This document shows, piece after piece, positions 9,464-18,657 of a stretch of 20,040 nt of DNA (positions within the stretch are counted from its first letter, which is position 1; the number at the start of each line of letters is the position of its first letter). Source of the DNA: Gnetum montanum (lineage: Eukaryota; Streptophyta; Gnetopsida; Gnetales; Gnetaceae); the NCBI GenBank assembly GCA_015680685.1, contig MNCI01013653.1:306793-326832 (forward strand), read 5' to 3'. A model generated the notes under the pieces. It was given only the letters and a program-made list of their open reading frames with translations. It did not search any database and was not told the origin of the DNA. The position numbers and the translations under genes are program-made.

Positions 9464-10000
9464 GAAGTAATAAGCTTGAATATGATTAGAGTTTCCACAA
9501 AATAAATAGTTTAAAATTCTTGGCTTCTTATTATAACTAGATTGATTTTCTTTTGTAGAATCTCTCAGACATCTATCCTTTTGACTTTTTTCTTTGGGCT
9601 TTCCTAAAGGATTCTTACAAATCTACTTAATTACATTGGTTAGTTTTCAAATCTTAGCCTTAAGGTTTGACTTCTCTTTCTTGAGATAAAAGTGATCATC
9701 ATTAAGAGCTTTAATATTCATCTCCTTAACATGTAAAGCATCTATTATATCAATACATAAGTTTTGAAAAGAATAAACTTCACGGCAAAACATTCCATAC
9801 ATTTCTTCAAAGGAAATATCATTCAGATTGTCATGATATTTATTAATCTTACAACTATAGTTTCCTCTATTTTTAAAAGTAAATTAAAGAATGAAATATT
9901 TACCTTTAGAAAAAATGTGATATAGGAATTGAGCACAACAATTGATCAAGAAAATTAGTCTTTTTATCTAGATGTGTTCGATGTTGATAGCCCCTTCCAT
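9464..10000 (-). pseudogene. gag: Element B gag remnant, truncated
   Basis: A plausible start is the ATG at 10000-9998 (MEGAINIEHI), 40 bases after the PBS and similar to copia gag starts. The usual N-terminal domain is almost entirely missing. What follows is the lysine-rich middle part (about 9780-9600) with a TGA at 9649-9647. A zinc knuckle follows at 9511-9464, read as NYLFCGNSNHIQAYYF. Its first and last cysteines are both Tyr (TAT and TAC), leaving one Cys and the His. Only about 530 bases separate PBS and knuckle, shorter even than in A. The TGA is shared with A's 1115-1117. Confidence 0.7.
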
Positions 10001-10039
10001 GTTGACTTTTGGTAATTAATGTAGAGTGCAAGAGTACTA

Positions 10040-10052
10040 GGCTCTGATACCA
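10040..10052 (-). other. Primer-binding site of element B
   Basis: On the minus strand it reads TGGTATCAGAGCC, a perfect plant initiator-Met-tRNA PBS, two bases after the LTR end at 10055. It fixes the orientation and the 5' end of the internal region. Confidence 0.95.
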
Positions 10053-10054
10053 CT

Positions 10055-11217
10055 TGAGGATCATAGAACTTAGAAGGGAGGATGAATAAATTTCCCAAAA
10101 AAAATCAATTGACACAAAACCAAATCCAAAAATACATGGTTTCTCAACTTTAGTACTTCATACTTAGAGGGTAGATCACTTATACACCTCCAGACTTTGT
10201 TTCTCTTAAGATATTAATTGAAGCATACCACATCCTATACAAATCTAAGATCTACTTTGAAGTGATTTTACATCATGAATCCACTTAACCTAGCTAGGTT
10301 TTGACAAGCTTAGAATATTATTTCAAGGATCCTACAACCTTTAGAAATTAAGATTTTCTTTGGAGTGTTGTCACGCTGCATCATCCACTCAATTCTAGTG
10401 TGATGTTGATAAGCTTAATGACAATTCATTTTTGCAAGAAGCACATCAATTACAATGGGGCAATAAGAAAGAGAAAAATAAATCACAAGTGAAGGATGCA
10501 ACTGATTTTTTGGTCTTTGTACTTTGAAGCATAATACAATATACTCACTACTACAATACAAATTATGGAACAACAAGGTACAAATTCAAAAGTATGTAGT
10601 TTATAATCATAGCTTAATGTTAATACTTGCTTTCATAGAAACTTACACATTCCTTAAGAGAATGAAGTCTTCTTATAGCCTTGATGTTTCTGAAATCACC
10701 TCAGAATTCATGCAACAACTATCTAACAGCTAAGAGAGACATCTTCTTCAAGATTGTGGTGTCTGACTACATAAACTTTAATTTAGTAGAGACACATATC
10801 TAAGGAGATTTCTTCATGGAAACATCTTTTCTAGATAGGAAACATCTTTTCTAGACAAGAGACATCTACTATTTCAACAACACATCTTCTATGGTTCTTT
10901 TGCACTTCATCCAAGATGTCTTCTTAGCTTCTTCATCTTGGAACATCTTCATTTCATTTCAGTCTTCTTCTTTTCCTTTACTTTCACTTTTCTAATGAAT
11001 TTTTTGTGTAAGATCTCTTGAGTCCTTATAGTATTCATGTTGTAGATCTCATGCCTTGATTCTTCATTTATGTTTAGAAGGTTCTTGTGGTCTTCACCTT
11101 GATATCTCTTTGTAGATGTCATCTCTTGAGCTTTCCTTCATGTATTGCAAAAGAATCACACCACACAACATCTTATATTTTCCATTTTCCTTAAGGTTTT
11201 GACATATCGAAAGGTCA
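10055..11217 (-). repeat. 5' LTR of element B
   Basis: On the minus strand it starts TGACCTTTCGATATGTC (from 11217) and ends in CA at 10056-10055. A TATA-like box, TATAAGAA, is at 10678-10671. Upstream of it (10735-10925) lies a dense set of AGATGTCT/AGACATCT-like boxes. The internal tandem duplication of about 100 bp occupies about 10207-10420. An open frame at 10524-10733 on the other strand is a chance ORF inside this LTR. Confidence 0.9.
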
Positions 11218-11881
11218 AAAATTTAAACTTTGAAGTAGAAGTCTATACTAGTTGTTTAATAGTCATTGCATGAATTTCAAGGAGTTTTTAAAAACTCTTA
11301 GGCTATAAGACAAAGTGAAAATGTTGGGAATTCTACAAGCAATGTTCATTGAAAACTTCATTATTGGCTACTCTAGATGAGTATTCATTTTTCTTCATTC
11401 TATCATTATTTTCTTGTATTGATTGTATTGAGCTTCATGTGCAAGGATTTGTAAAATAAGTTACACATTTTCCTTATTATTTCCTTTTCTTTTTATAGAC
11501 CTATGGGGTTAATGTCATTCCTTGCTTGGACCTTGTGGGGTTAATAGGTTTTATAGTAACAAAACACTTTGGTGTGGAGGTCACTTATGTAAAGCTTGTG
11601 GGATCCTCTAAACCACATGTTGAGCTTATTGGGATATTACAGGGTTGAGTGGTTTCATGGTGATGAAACACTCTAAAGTGGAGCTCAAAGTTTATAAAGG
11701 GTGTGGAACCCTTCAAACTATGTTTTGAAGAAACAAAGTCTAGAGGTGTACATGGATTCTACCCTCTGAGTGTGGATGCATCCAAGTTGGAGAACCACAT
11801 AAACATTATTTTTATTTTCAATGACTATAGCTTTTAAATTTATGAACTTGTTCAACCCCCTTTCTAAGTTCTCAATCCATA
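11218..11881 (+). repeat. 3' LTR of element A, right part
   Basis: This continues A's 3' LTR after the insertion of B. Bases 11240-11320 match the B LTRs just upstream of and at their TATA region (tagttgtttaatagtcattgcatg; ggctataaga, TATA at 11304-11310). Bases 11541-11881 match A's 5' LTR at 181-519. The LTR end is ...ccata at 11881, mutated from CA. Two tandem units of about 100 bp lie at 11524-11623 and 11624-11723. Confidence 0.85.
11304..11310 (+). promoter_or_regulatory. TATA-like box of the element A 3' LTR
   Basis: TATAAGA within ggctataagac is at the same place as TATAAGAA in B's 5' LTR (10678-10671) and is the likely core promoter of the LTR family. It is separated from the AGATGTCT boxes in 5049-5110 only because B lies in between. 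Confidence 0.5.
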
Positions 11882-12365
11882 GTCTCATCAATGGGTTTCA
11901 CAAGGGTAATGAAAGTAAGTGCCTACTCTAAGTAGGACTTATAAATCCTTAATAGATTGGCATTACATGTGAGTGAAATAAAGGTCATCTCTTAGTTATG
12001 GTAAGGGTTGCATTGCATATAATACTTGAATGGTCATCCACTTATGTGAGTTTTGAATCTTTGTTTTTCAAGGTTTGATCATGATAAATTATATTAAGCC
12101 ACCTTCATTTTTCATATATTTCATTATATCTAGTACTATAATCATTATTATTTTATTCTAATCCCTCTTTTCTATTCTTAGTTTCATGGGATTGCATAAA
12201 TTGATCAATTAACTCATTTTTCATGCTTTGTGATACCATCTAAGGTATCTTACTTCTCATATGACTTGTAACGTCAATTCATGATGATTTTAGTAAGTCA
12301 TGGATCTTTTAGGTGCTTTGGTGATCACAAAAGATAAGTTAGATTCATTATGGATGAAGTTGATC
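11882..12365. other. Intergenic sequence without recognisable feature
   Basis: This is AT-rich sequence just beyond element A. I see no coding frame, repeat or RNA gene. The flank of A starts at 11882, but its target-site duplication cannot be tested because A's 5' end is lost. Confidence 0.5.
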
Positions 12366-12389
12366 ATTTCTTCCTTATTTGAAAGGGTG

Positions 12390-12480
12390 CACTAATGCAT
12401 TCCTATGTTAGTACAAAGGCATTGAAGCCCCTACACTAATGCATCCCCTTGTGCTAATGGTGCACTATATAAGGTGGGGA
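12390..12480 (+). promoter_or_regulatory. Candidate TATA promoter with direct repeats, possibly an old LTR
   Basis: CACTAATGCAT occurs twice (12390-12400 and 12434-12444), followed by the related gtgctaatggtgcac (12451-12465). A good TATA box, TATATAAG, is at 12466-12473, and a G-rich stretch follows. This layout of short repeats before a TATA box is common in LTR promoters, but no LTR ends or PBS could be set. The next coding-like sequence, the decayed frame at 13181, lies downstream on the same strand, so this could be the promoter of that element. Pyrimidine-rich sequence and a decayed leader fill the space between. Confidence 0.4.
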
Positions 12481-13180
12481 AGAGGGGGCTTCGAAATACT
12501 TCTTCTACTATTTCATTTTTCTTTTTCCTAATTTCCTTGCCCTAGTTTTTCCAATCAAGAAAAGCTTTGCTAGATTTGTTTATCATTTCAGATGGATTGG
12601 TAATATTTTTACATGTATTCTTCTTAGGTCTTCCTATCCTTAATGTTCCAACTGTAGTTCAAGCCTAGTGTCTTGTAACTTAGTAATTGGAAAGATACAT
12701 CACTTTAGGTAAGCATTTAATGTATTTTGTAGTTATTTAAATATTTTTATCTTATTCATAGTTGATCATGCATGCCATAGTTCAGCAATTGTGATGATGT
12801 TTTTTTTTAGTATTTTCCAAGGATTGTATTTATCATTGTTCTTGCATGTAATTTTAGAAATGGTAGTATGATACCAAGGAAAATTCACTTGATTTTTAGT
12901 ATATTTCATAGTTAATCATGTTCATTTGATTGTAATCCAAGCTTTGTAGACCAAGAAGGGCTGAGGTTAAATAATATCAGGCCTTTGTTTATAGACCGTT
13001 GTGTGAACCACCAATTCCTAAGAAGGAAGAAGGGGAAGAACTTAGATCTCCTAATCTAGAACTTGCAGGCCCTATTCTAGAGTCCATAGGTCTTGCTTTA
13101 GAAAGGCCTCTATCCACTTGTAGATCAAAACACAATTATTCATTTTCTTGATCTTTAAGTAAAGCACATGTGCAAAATAA
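12481..13180. other. Non-coding stretch between candidate promoter and decayed frame
   Basis: No clear feature is visible. Around 13030-13130, plus-strand codons read a plausible acidic and leucine-rich segment (EELRSPNLELAGPILESIG) that may be the start of the decayed protein below, one frameshift away. Confidence 0.3.
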
Positions 13181-14000
13181 GATGATGAAGAGAATGCTAA
13201 TGATATATATGAGGTTGTGGATGCTCCTAATGTCCATTAGAGATCCATCCATGAAGAGAAAAATTATCATCAGTTTCTTGATCATGATCCTCATGAGCTA
13301 AAGGAGTCTCTATAGTGTATGGGCTTCTACAACTATATAATCCAAGCCTTCATATGGTACCACTAGGAGGTAGAGGAATTCTACCATTATAAGTATTTAC
13401 ACATAAAGAAGAAGTGTTGGAACTTGTGGCAGGAGCTAATAAACAAGATGACCATTGAAATTAATGAGCTTAGAAGGATCCATTTGATTAAGTAGACAAA
13501 CTGGAATATCAACCTATGTAGACTACACAAGTTTGTAGCTTTGTTGAATAAACTAGTTATCAAGGAAAGGCATGAGGTGAAGAGGAAATTCAACATCGTG
13601 CACATCAAATTTTGACAAATGACCATATGTAAACCAACATTGTAGGAAAAAATTAACCTTTTGATAAACATGTACACTCTTTACCATGAAGCAACTATTA
13701 TTGACCTTGAGATAAAACTCAAGGAAGCTAAAGATAATATGCAAGTAGAATGGAGGAGGTATATCTATGAGATCCAAACTTCTACAACTTAATTGTACAT
13801 AGAGCTAGAAGAGAAATTTCATTGTGTATTGGTCAAAACATAGCCTTGTGCAAGCTCTTGCAAGCAAAAAATATTAATGAGTGGTTCCAAGCTAATGTTG
13901 AGGAATAATGAGAAGCACTTTTGGGAGAGCAAGAATTGATACATGAACAAAAATAGTAGCTCTGAGTGAGGATGGAAAATTTGTAAGTATAACTTTAGAG
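13181..14000 (+). pseudogene. Decayed coding region of unknown family, charged and coiled-coil-like
   Basis: One plus-strand frame from 13181 reads long protein-like stretches rich in Glu, Lys, Leu and Ile, for example HEEKNYHQFLDHDPHELKES, EVEEFYHYKYLHIKKKCWNL and LEIKLKEAKDNMQVEWRRYI. It is broken by about ten stops, of which most are TAG (13238, 13364, 13493, 13643 among them). Reading through them keeps the same frame throughout, so this is a single old ORF of some 270 codons. The spacing of charged and hydrophobic residues suggests coiled coil. I recognise no domain. It may be a gag-like or accessory ORF of a non-copia retroelement, or a dead host gene. An open stretch on the opposite strand (13777-13387) is a shadow of this frame. 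Confidence 0.5.
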
Positions 14001-14939
14001 ATTTCATATGTGTGCTCCTAGCTCCTCCAACTTCTTTCCCTACTAGGAAATCACATCAAGGAAACTCTTATTCTAGCCACTACCCCTTGGAACTTCTTAA
14101 TGAGGTGGCTTGTACTATATTGTAACATAGTAATGGTCTATACATTTGTCCAAGTCTATCCTCCACATTGACCATGAAATGTGTCTAGCTCTAGTCTTGT
14201 ATTTTGGGATTTAAAGCTATGGAACAAGCTTTACTTAGTCATGGGATTATGATGAATTATCCAATGGTATTTTATAAGTTAATTGTAAGTCCTAGGTTTG
14301 GGATGTGTGTCATGTACCCTGTGTTTATGATTTTTATACAGAAGATTATGGTTTCCATCTTCCATGTTTTTATCCTTGTCTTCCAATTTACACTTGTAGG
14401 TTTGGAGCATGTTTTAGGCTTCTTAGAAATTTTTTGGATTTTTTTGAAGATCCTAAAAATATTTTGACATGTTATTAGGTATCTTGTTTTTCATCCACAA
14501 AAATGGAATCAAAGTATAAAGGACAGGGATGTGCTAGCTTCCTTGCACTAGCACAACCCCTACACCAGTAGAGGGATATTGACATACCCTTCTTGGTATC
14601 CTAATTTATCTACCTTTACCTCCTAGTATCTTTTGATGTGTCCTAGGATACTTTGTAATGTGGACCTTTTCCTCAGAAAATTAATTCTTAGTGAATCAAT
14701 TTGAGATTTTTTAACTTGAAAATTATTTAAAAATTAGCTTGGCCAAATGATAGATATATATCATAAACATATAGCTAAACTAGTGGTATTATTAAAAGTA
14801 TAGTTATATTTAATTAGAGAGGAAGTATTAATATTTTAATTATTTATATTAGTATTAACATGTATTATGCATGTCTAGATGTATATCATTAATAAGTTGC
14901 ATAATAGCAGATTTGATCTTTACTGTCATCAAGAATGGT
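14001..14939. other. Non-coding stretch with a short hairpin
   Basis: An open frame at 14204-14467 is hydrophobic and low in complexity, without a recognisable domain, and is not supported as a gene. A seven-base stem GTGCTAG/CTAGCAC (14531-14537 with 14548-14554) can fold around a ten-base loop. Its motif resembles the repeated gtgctaatg/cactaatg words at 12390-12465. Nothing else is clear. Confidence 0.35.
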
Positions 14940-15690
14940 GACTTGTTGAGGTGAAGTTAATGTTGATGTTAACATCAACAACATCACTAACACTCAGGTG
15001 AATTTTGATAATTTTTCCAAAGTACTATTTGATAACTTCCAAGACACTATTTAACCACCTAACTAATGATAAATGATGCTTAGAAAGCTAAGAGGTAAGA
15101 AGAAGGTTCCAAATGTTGAGTTTGCATATTATGGACTAGATGATGTTAGTGCCAAAAGATTTGACACTAATGTGTGTCAACATTAGCAACATCCATACTT
15201 AGTTGAAATTTAAATATTTTAACAATGTTGGAATTTTTAGCTTTTAATACCTTGTTTCTCCTATGAACCAATATTAAATGCTATTGAAATATCTAAAAAT
15301 CCTAGAGATGAGACTATGTCAATGTCAAAGGTACATGATGTCATCTACCAAGGTCACAAAGTGATGATATGAATGCTAATGCTATCATTAGTATTAGAGT
15401 TACTAAAACTTATTAAAATTTTAACTTTCCATCAAGTAATAGTTTTTGAAATTTTTTGATCTTGTTCAACCTTTGAACTAGCATTGAAGGTTTCCAAGAT
15501 GAAGTCAAGGATCCTAGGAAGCTTGTAGATTTGATAGGATGATATCAAGTTTGATAATGTTGATACTAGTATTAGCATCAACATCAACTAGGGAGTTAGA
15601 AAAAATTTAACAATTAACTTGGAAAAAATTTCTAACTCTTGAGATGATGAAACTAAAGTCAAAAATCTAGGATAGGACCTTGAATGGTCC
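14940..15690. repeat. Four diverged units of about 200 bp with palindromic cores
   Basis: Dyad-symmetric cores recur at about 14961-14980 (TGTTGATGTTAACATCAACA, perfect), 15143-15187, 15372-15395 and 15559-15582 (the last three imperfect). Spacing is about 190-215 bp. The cores are followed by similar AT-rich text (gaaatttaaatattttaac, tattaaaattttaac, gaaaaaatttaac). Units two and four also share a block: tcctagagatgagact...gtcaa at about 15299 and actcttgagatgatgaaact...gtcaa at about 15636. I read this as an old tandem array. The units are too diverged to prove this by eye. Confidence 0.4.
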
Positions 15691-15889
15691 CTAGAGGCTT
15701 CCTGATGAGGAAATCACCTAACATTTGGGTAATTCTTAATATAATTATTTGTGTATGTTCTCTTTTGTTGGCCTTGTTGGTGATGATTCTAGGATGTTTT
15801 GCATGTTTGAATGTGTTTGGTGTCTATTTTGATGATTTCAGGGATTTCAAGGTCAATGGTAACTTGTTTGGAGGTTTCTAAATGTTTTA

Positions 15890-16440
15890 GACCTTAAAAT
15901 AAACATCTTTATTTTTGGACCTACCAAGATAGATGTCTCCTCTACAAGATAGATGTATATTTTGGAAGCAAGACATCTATACCAAATATGTAACATCTTT
16001 TATAACTCATATACACTTGGAAAATATGTCATCCCTAACCACAATATGTCTTCTATAAAGGACTTCAACATATATTAATTTGGATTTTGGATATCAAGGA
16101 ATATGAAACGTCATATCAAGAGCTATAAAAAGACAGGAAAGGCCTAAGTTTGTATAAGATAATTTTAAGGAAAGGAAGGTTAGTATCAAGGAGAGGACTT
16201 GTGCAAGGAAATTTAAGTGAAAGAAAGAAACAACACTTGAGAGACATTGAGAGAATCTAAGTGTCTTGTCTTGAGCTTATACTCTAACTATAAATAACTG
16301 AGGATTGAGAGGAGACATGTGTGGCCTTTAAGATCGTTAGAAAAGATGTGAGTTAAGCTTGGATCTTTAATCTTTGATGTATTTCTATATATTTTGATAG
16401 TGATTTTATAAAAATAAATTTTTTTCCCAATTACTTATGT
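15890..16440 (+). repeat. LTR-like promoter block related to the copia LTR family
   Basis: AGATGTCT (15931-15938), AGACATCT (15971-15978) and several near-copies up to about 16055 are followed by a TATA box, TATAAAA (16124-16130) in agctataaaaagac. The copia LTRs here have the same order: AGATGTCT boxes, then ggctataagaagac. Sequence beyond the TATA does not align clearly with those LTRs. It may be a solo LTR of a related family. LTR ends and target duplications were not found. Confidence 0.35.
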
Positions 16441-17989
16441 TTTTCTTATTTTGTAAGCTTAATTTCCTTAGGAAGCTTGTCAAATGGGTCCCTAAGAGGT
16501 CTATTGAGGTAGGCTTCACATCATCTCTGAAAGCTAGAAATGAGCCTTATGAAGCTATTTTTGGGGCATTTTATCCTATGGTATAGAAGGGATATTGATT
16601 CAAAATCCATGTCATCTCCAACACTCAGAAAAAATTTTGATTTTAGATTTTTTCCAAGGTCATCAAAGATGAAGTCAATATGCTAGATTATAAATCCAAA
16701 TGACCTCCAAGAATCTCCAGGAGCTAAGAATATTCTTTTTGATTATGTCTTCATGGATTTTGATTCTTAAACTCACATAGAATAATGTTAAAATTATAGT
16801 TACTATCAACTTTAGGAACACAAAAAAAGTGGATACAACATCAATGTCACTTTCATTATAGGCCACATCCTATATTAAAGAGTGATCCTAGATTTCTTGT
16901 TCTTGGTTTTTGATCTCCATAACATTAGGAATGATTCATAGCTAGAATTAGTAATTTGATTTAAGACTAATTTATAAGATCATGCTTATGGTAGTTTGAC
17001 ATTTGATTTGTTTGAATAGTTTGAATTAGTTAAGTACTTATGAAAATAATTTACATATTTGAGACTAAGTGTGGAACTTAGCTAGCCTTCTTGTTTATAG
17101 GTTAATGTGTTAGAATGGAAAATTTTGTTTGATTATTAGTTTTTCTTATTTCTAGATCTATGTATGTTATGTGATCCATGATGCTCAAGATGATATGTTC
17201 TACTAACATGTGTCATAGGTTATCATGCCTTTGTCAAGCCTACCATGAAACTTACTCTTGGATCAACTAGATAAGATGTCAAGGTTTTTTACCTTTTTTA
17301 AACTAGATCCTTCTTCTATTTTTTTAAGTCATCAAAGCTACATCAAGTAAGGAGATCTCCTAAATTTACTGCTGATTCTTAAATATTTTGCATGCTTACT
17401 TTTCAATTTTTATACTATCATCTATTTTTCTAATTATGATATATATATTAGTCTACTATATTATCATGCTTTATGTACTTAGATCCTAGATATTTTATGC
17501 ACTACTAAACATATTTGATACTTCAAAAAGAAAAGTGAAAATATAAAGTAAATTCTCTCAATGGTTTTTCAATCTTAAGGATTTTTTATAGATTTTTTTA
17601 GAGAAAAAAGTTTTTAACAAGAAATGATTTAAAGATAAAAAATACTAATAACTCTCAAAATATATATACTATGAAGATTTCTAATACTTTTGATTTTTTT
17701 TACATGATGATTTATATGAATCCTTGTGAAAAGATCATGATATATAGTTTTGTAGATTATTTGATTTATTCACTTGAATATAGGTTTTACATTAGTAATT
17801 TAGGCTATTCTTAAATGTTATGAAATTAATCTTGTGCATGCCTACTATTTTTCTAAATATTTCTTTCCTTGTTGAATTAGCTAATTACAAAATGCTTTAG
17901 AAATCATTGCATCTTAAATTTTTTTATGGATTAATATAATACCTTTATTACTCAAGAATGTAAAGTTAATTTTGATTCCATATTATTCT
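16441..17989. other. AT-rich sequence without recognisable feature
   Basis: I found no supported gene, RNA or intact repeat. Text at about 16650-16690 (tccaaggtcatcaaagatgaagtcaa) faintly resembles the repeat units at 14940-15690 and may be another outlying copy. Poly-T and TA runs are frequent. Confidence 0.4.
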
Positions 17990-18330
17990 AATTACTCTAC
18001 AATTTTTTGCTATATTGAATTAGAAAATCTTCCTCTTATTTTTCAATGTATTGAAAGTGAAATTATTGGAAGCATTAACACAATCATAAAGAAAGCATGA
18101 AAAACATTACTAGATGATGTGCAATGCACATGTTATTTTGTATAGATTTATTTACAATAGAGGAAGGTAAAATTAAAAATCATGATTGGTAATTAGTACA
18201 TTTCCAAAAAAAATACATACTATAATATGTGAGAATGTTGAAACTATTCTTATCTTGAAGGCCATGATATTAGATTCTATTCTATTTTTAATAAAAAGTT
18301 TAATCATGAAAAAAAAACAAAAATTTTCAG
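17990..18330 (+). pseudogene. Possible LINE ORF1 (gag-like) remnant
   Basis: A plus-strand frame reads LNLENLPLIFQCIESEIIGS (from about 18016), like the Leu-Pro-x-x-hydrophobic...Ile-Gly pattern of plant L1 ORF1 (DUF4283-type). A second stretch, FCIDLFTIEEGKIKNHDW (about 18134-18190), resembles the Val-x-Ile-Asp-Leu segment that follows in those proteins. A Cys/His cluster with a Gly-His pair near 18225-18275 could be the zinc knuckle with Cys changed to Tyr. The distance to ORF2 is reasonable. Each similarity is weak, so this call depends mainly on position. Confidence 0.3.
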
Positions 18331-18657
18331 AAAATAAAATTAATGGTAGTTTTTCATAATTCTTTTAATTATAAAGGTGTTAGTAAGCTCTTGATATCTA
18401 AAAAAATTTCTATACAAAAAATAGCAAATTTTAGCATGGACTAGTAATGGATTTTACTTATTGCAACATAAGAAAAAAGGCATGTACATATTGGTTTGAA
18501 TATATTAATCCCAAAAATATCTTCTTTCTTTCAACTTCTATTACCATTTCAAATGTGAATTTATCAAATAATGCTTTTTACTTATTAGTAACATGGATTA
18601 TGAGATAAATGATAAGCTTAAAAAATCAAGCATTAGGGCTTCCTCCCCCACATCTCA

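Larger units (their letters stand above)
5112..11217 (-). mobile_element. Copia element B, decayed, nested in the 3' LTR of A
   Basis: This is a Ty1/copia element of the same family as A, on the minus strand. It has two LTRs (1163 and 1182 bp), a PBS, gag, protease, integrase, RT, RNase H and a polypurine tract in the expected order. Its LTRs differ from each other at roughly a fifth to a quarter of positions by eye, so it is old. It sits within A's 3' LTR: A's LTR sequence stops at 5111 and continues at 11218. The bases next to the two ends (gtcta and aaaat) do not form a target-site duplication, which may have decayed. RT carries a large internal deletion, and there are several frameshifts and many stops. 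Confidence 0.9.
181..11881 (+). mobile_element. Copia element A, Sirevirus-like, decayed, interrupted by element B
   Basis: This is a Ty1/copia LTR retrotransposon in the order LTR, PBS, gag, protease, integrase, reverse transcriptase, RNase H, polypurine tract, LTR. The two LTRs share their terminal parts: 181-519 matches 11541-11881, including a shared internal duplication. The linker before RT, with a basic Arg-His-Ser-Arg stretch, the PPT agaagggggagat and the gag style recall the Sirevirus (Maximus/SIRE) lineage; that assignment is from family knowledge and not certain. Coding parts keep one frame from 743 to about 2803, then shift several times. The 5' LTR lacks its first two thirds because foreign sequence adjoins at 180/181. 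The 3' LTR is split by element B at 5111/11218. The element is not capable of coding for its own movement. Confidence 0.9.

Noticed and set aside
5107-11245. GTCTA at both 5107-5111 and 11241-11245 as a target-site duplication of B
   Set aside because: The right copy is 23 bases away from the LTR end and is part of the LTR's own repeated agatgtct-type text.
14204-14467. Hydrophobic 87-codon plus-strand frame
   Set aside because: Its apparent membrane character follows from T-rich sequence. There is no family motif and no decayed extension in the same frame.
15684-15881. 65-codon plus-strand frame with a hydrophobic stretch
   Set aside because: It is short, T-rich and without a motif. It directly precedes an LTR-like block and is probably chance.
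16675-16866. 63-codon minus-strand frame
   Set aside because: No domain or conservation clue. It lies in AT-rich non-coding sequence.
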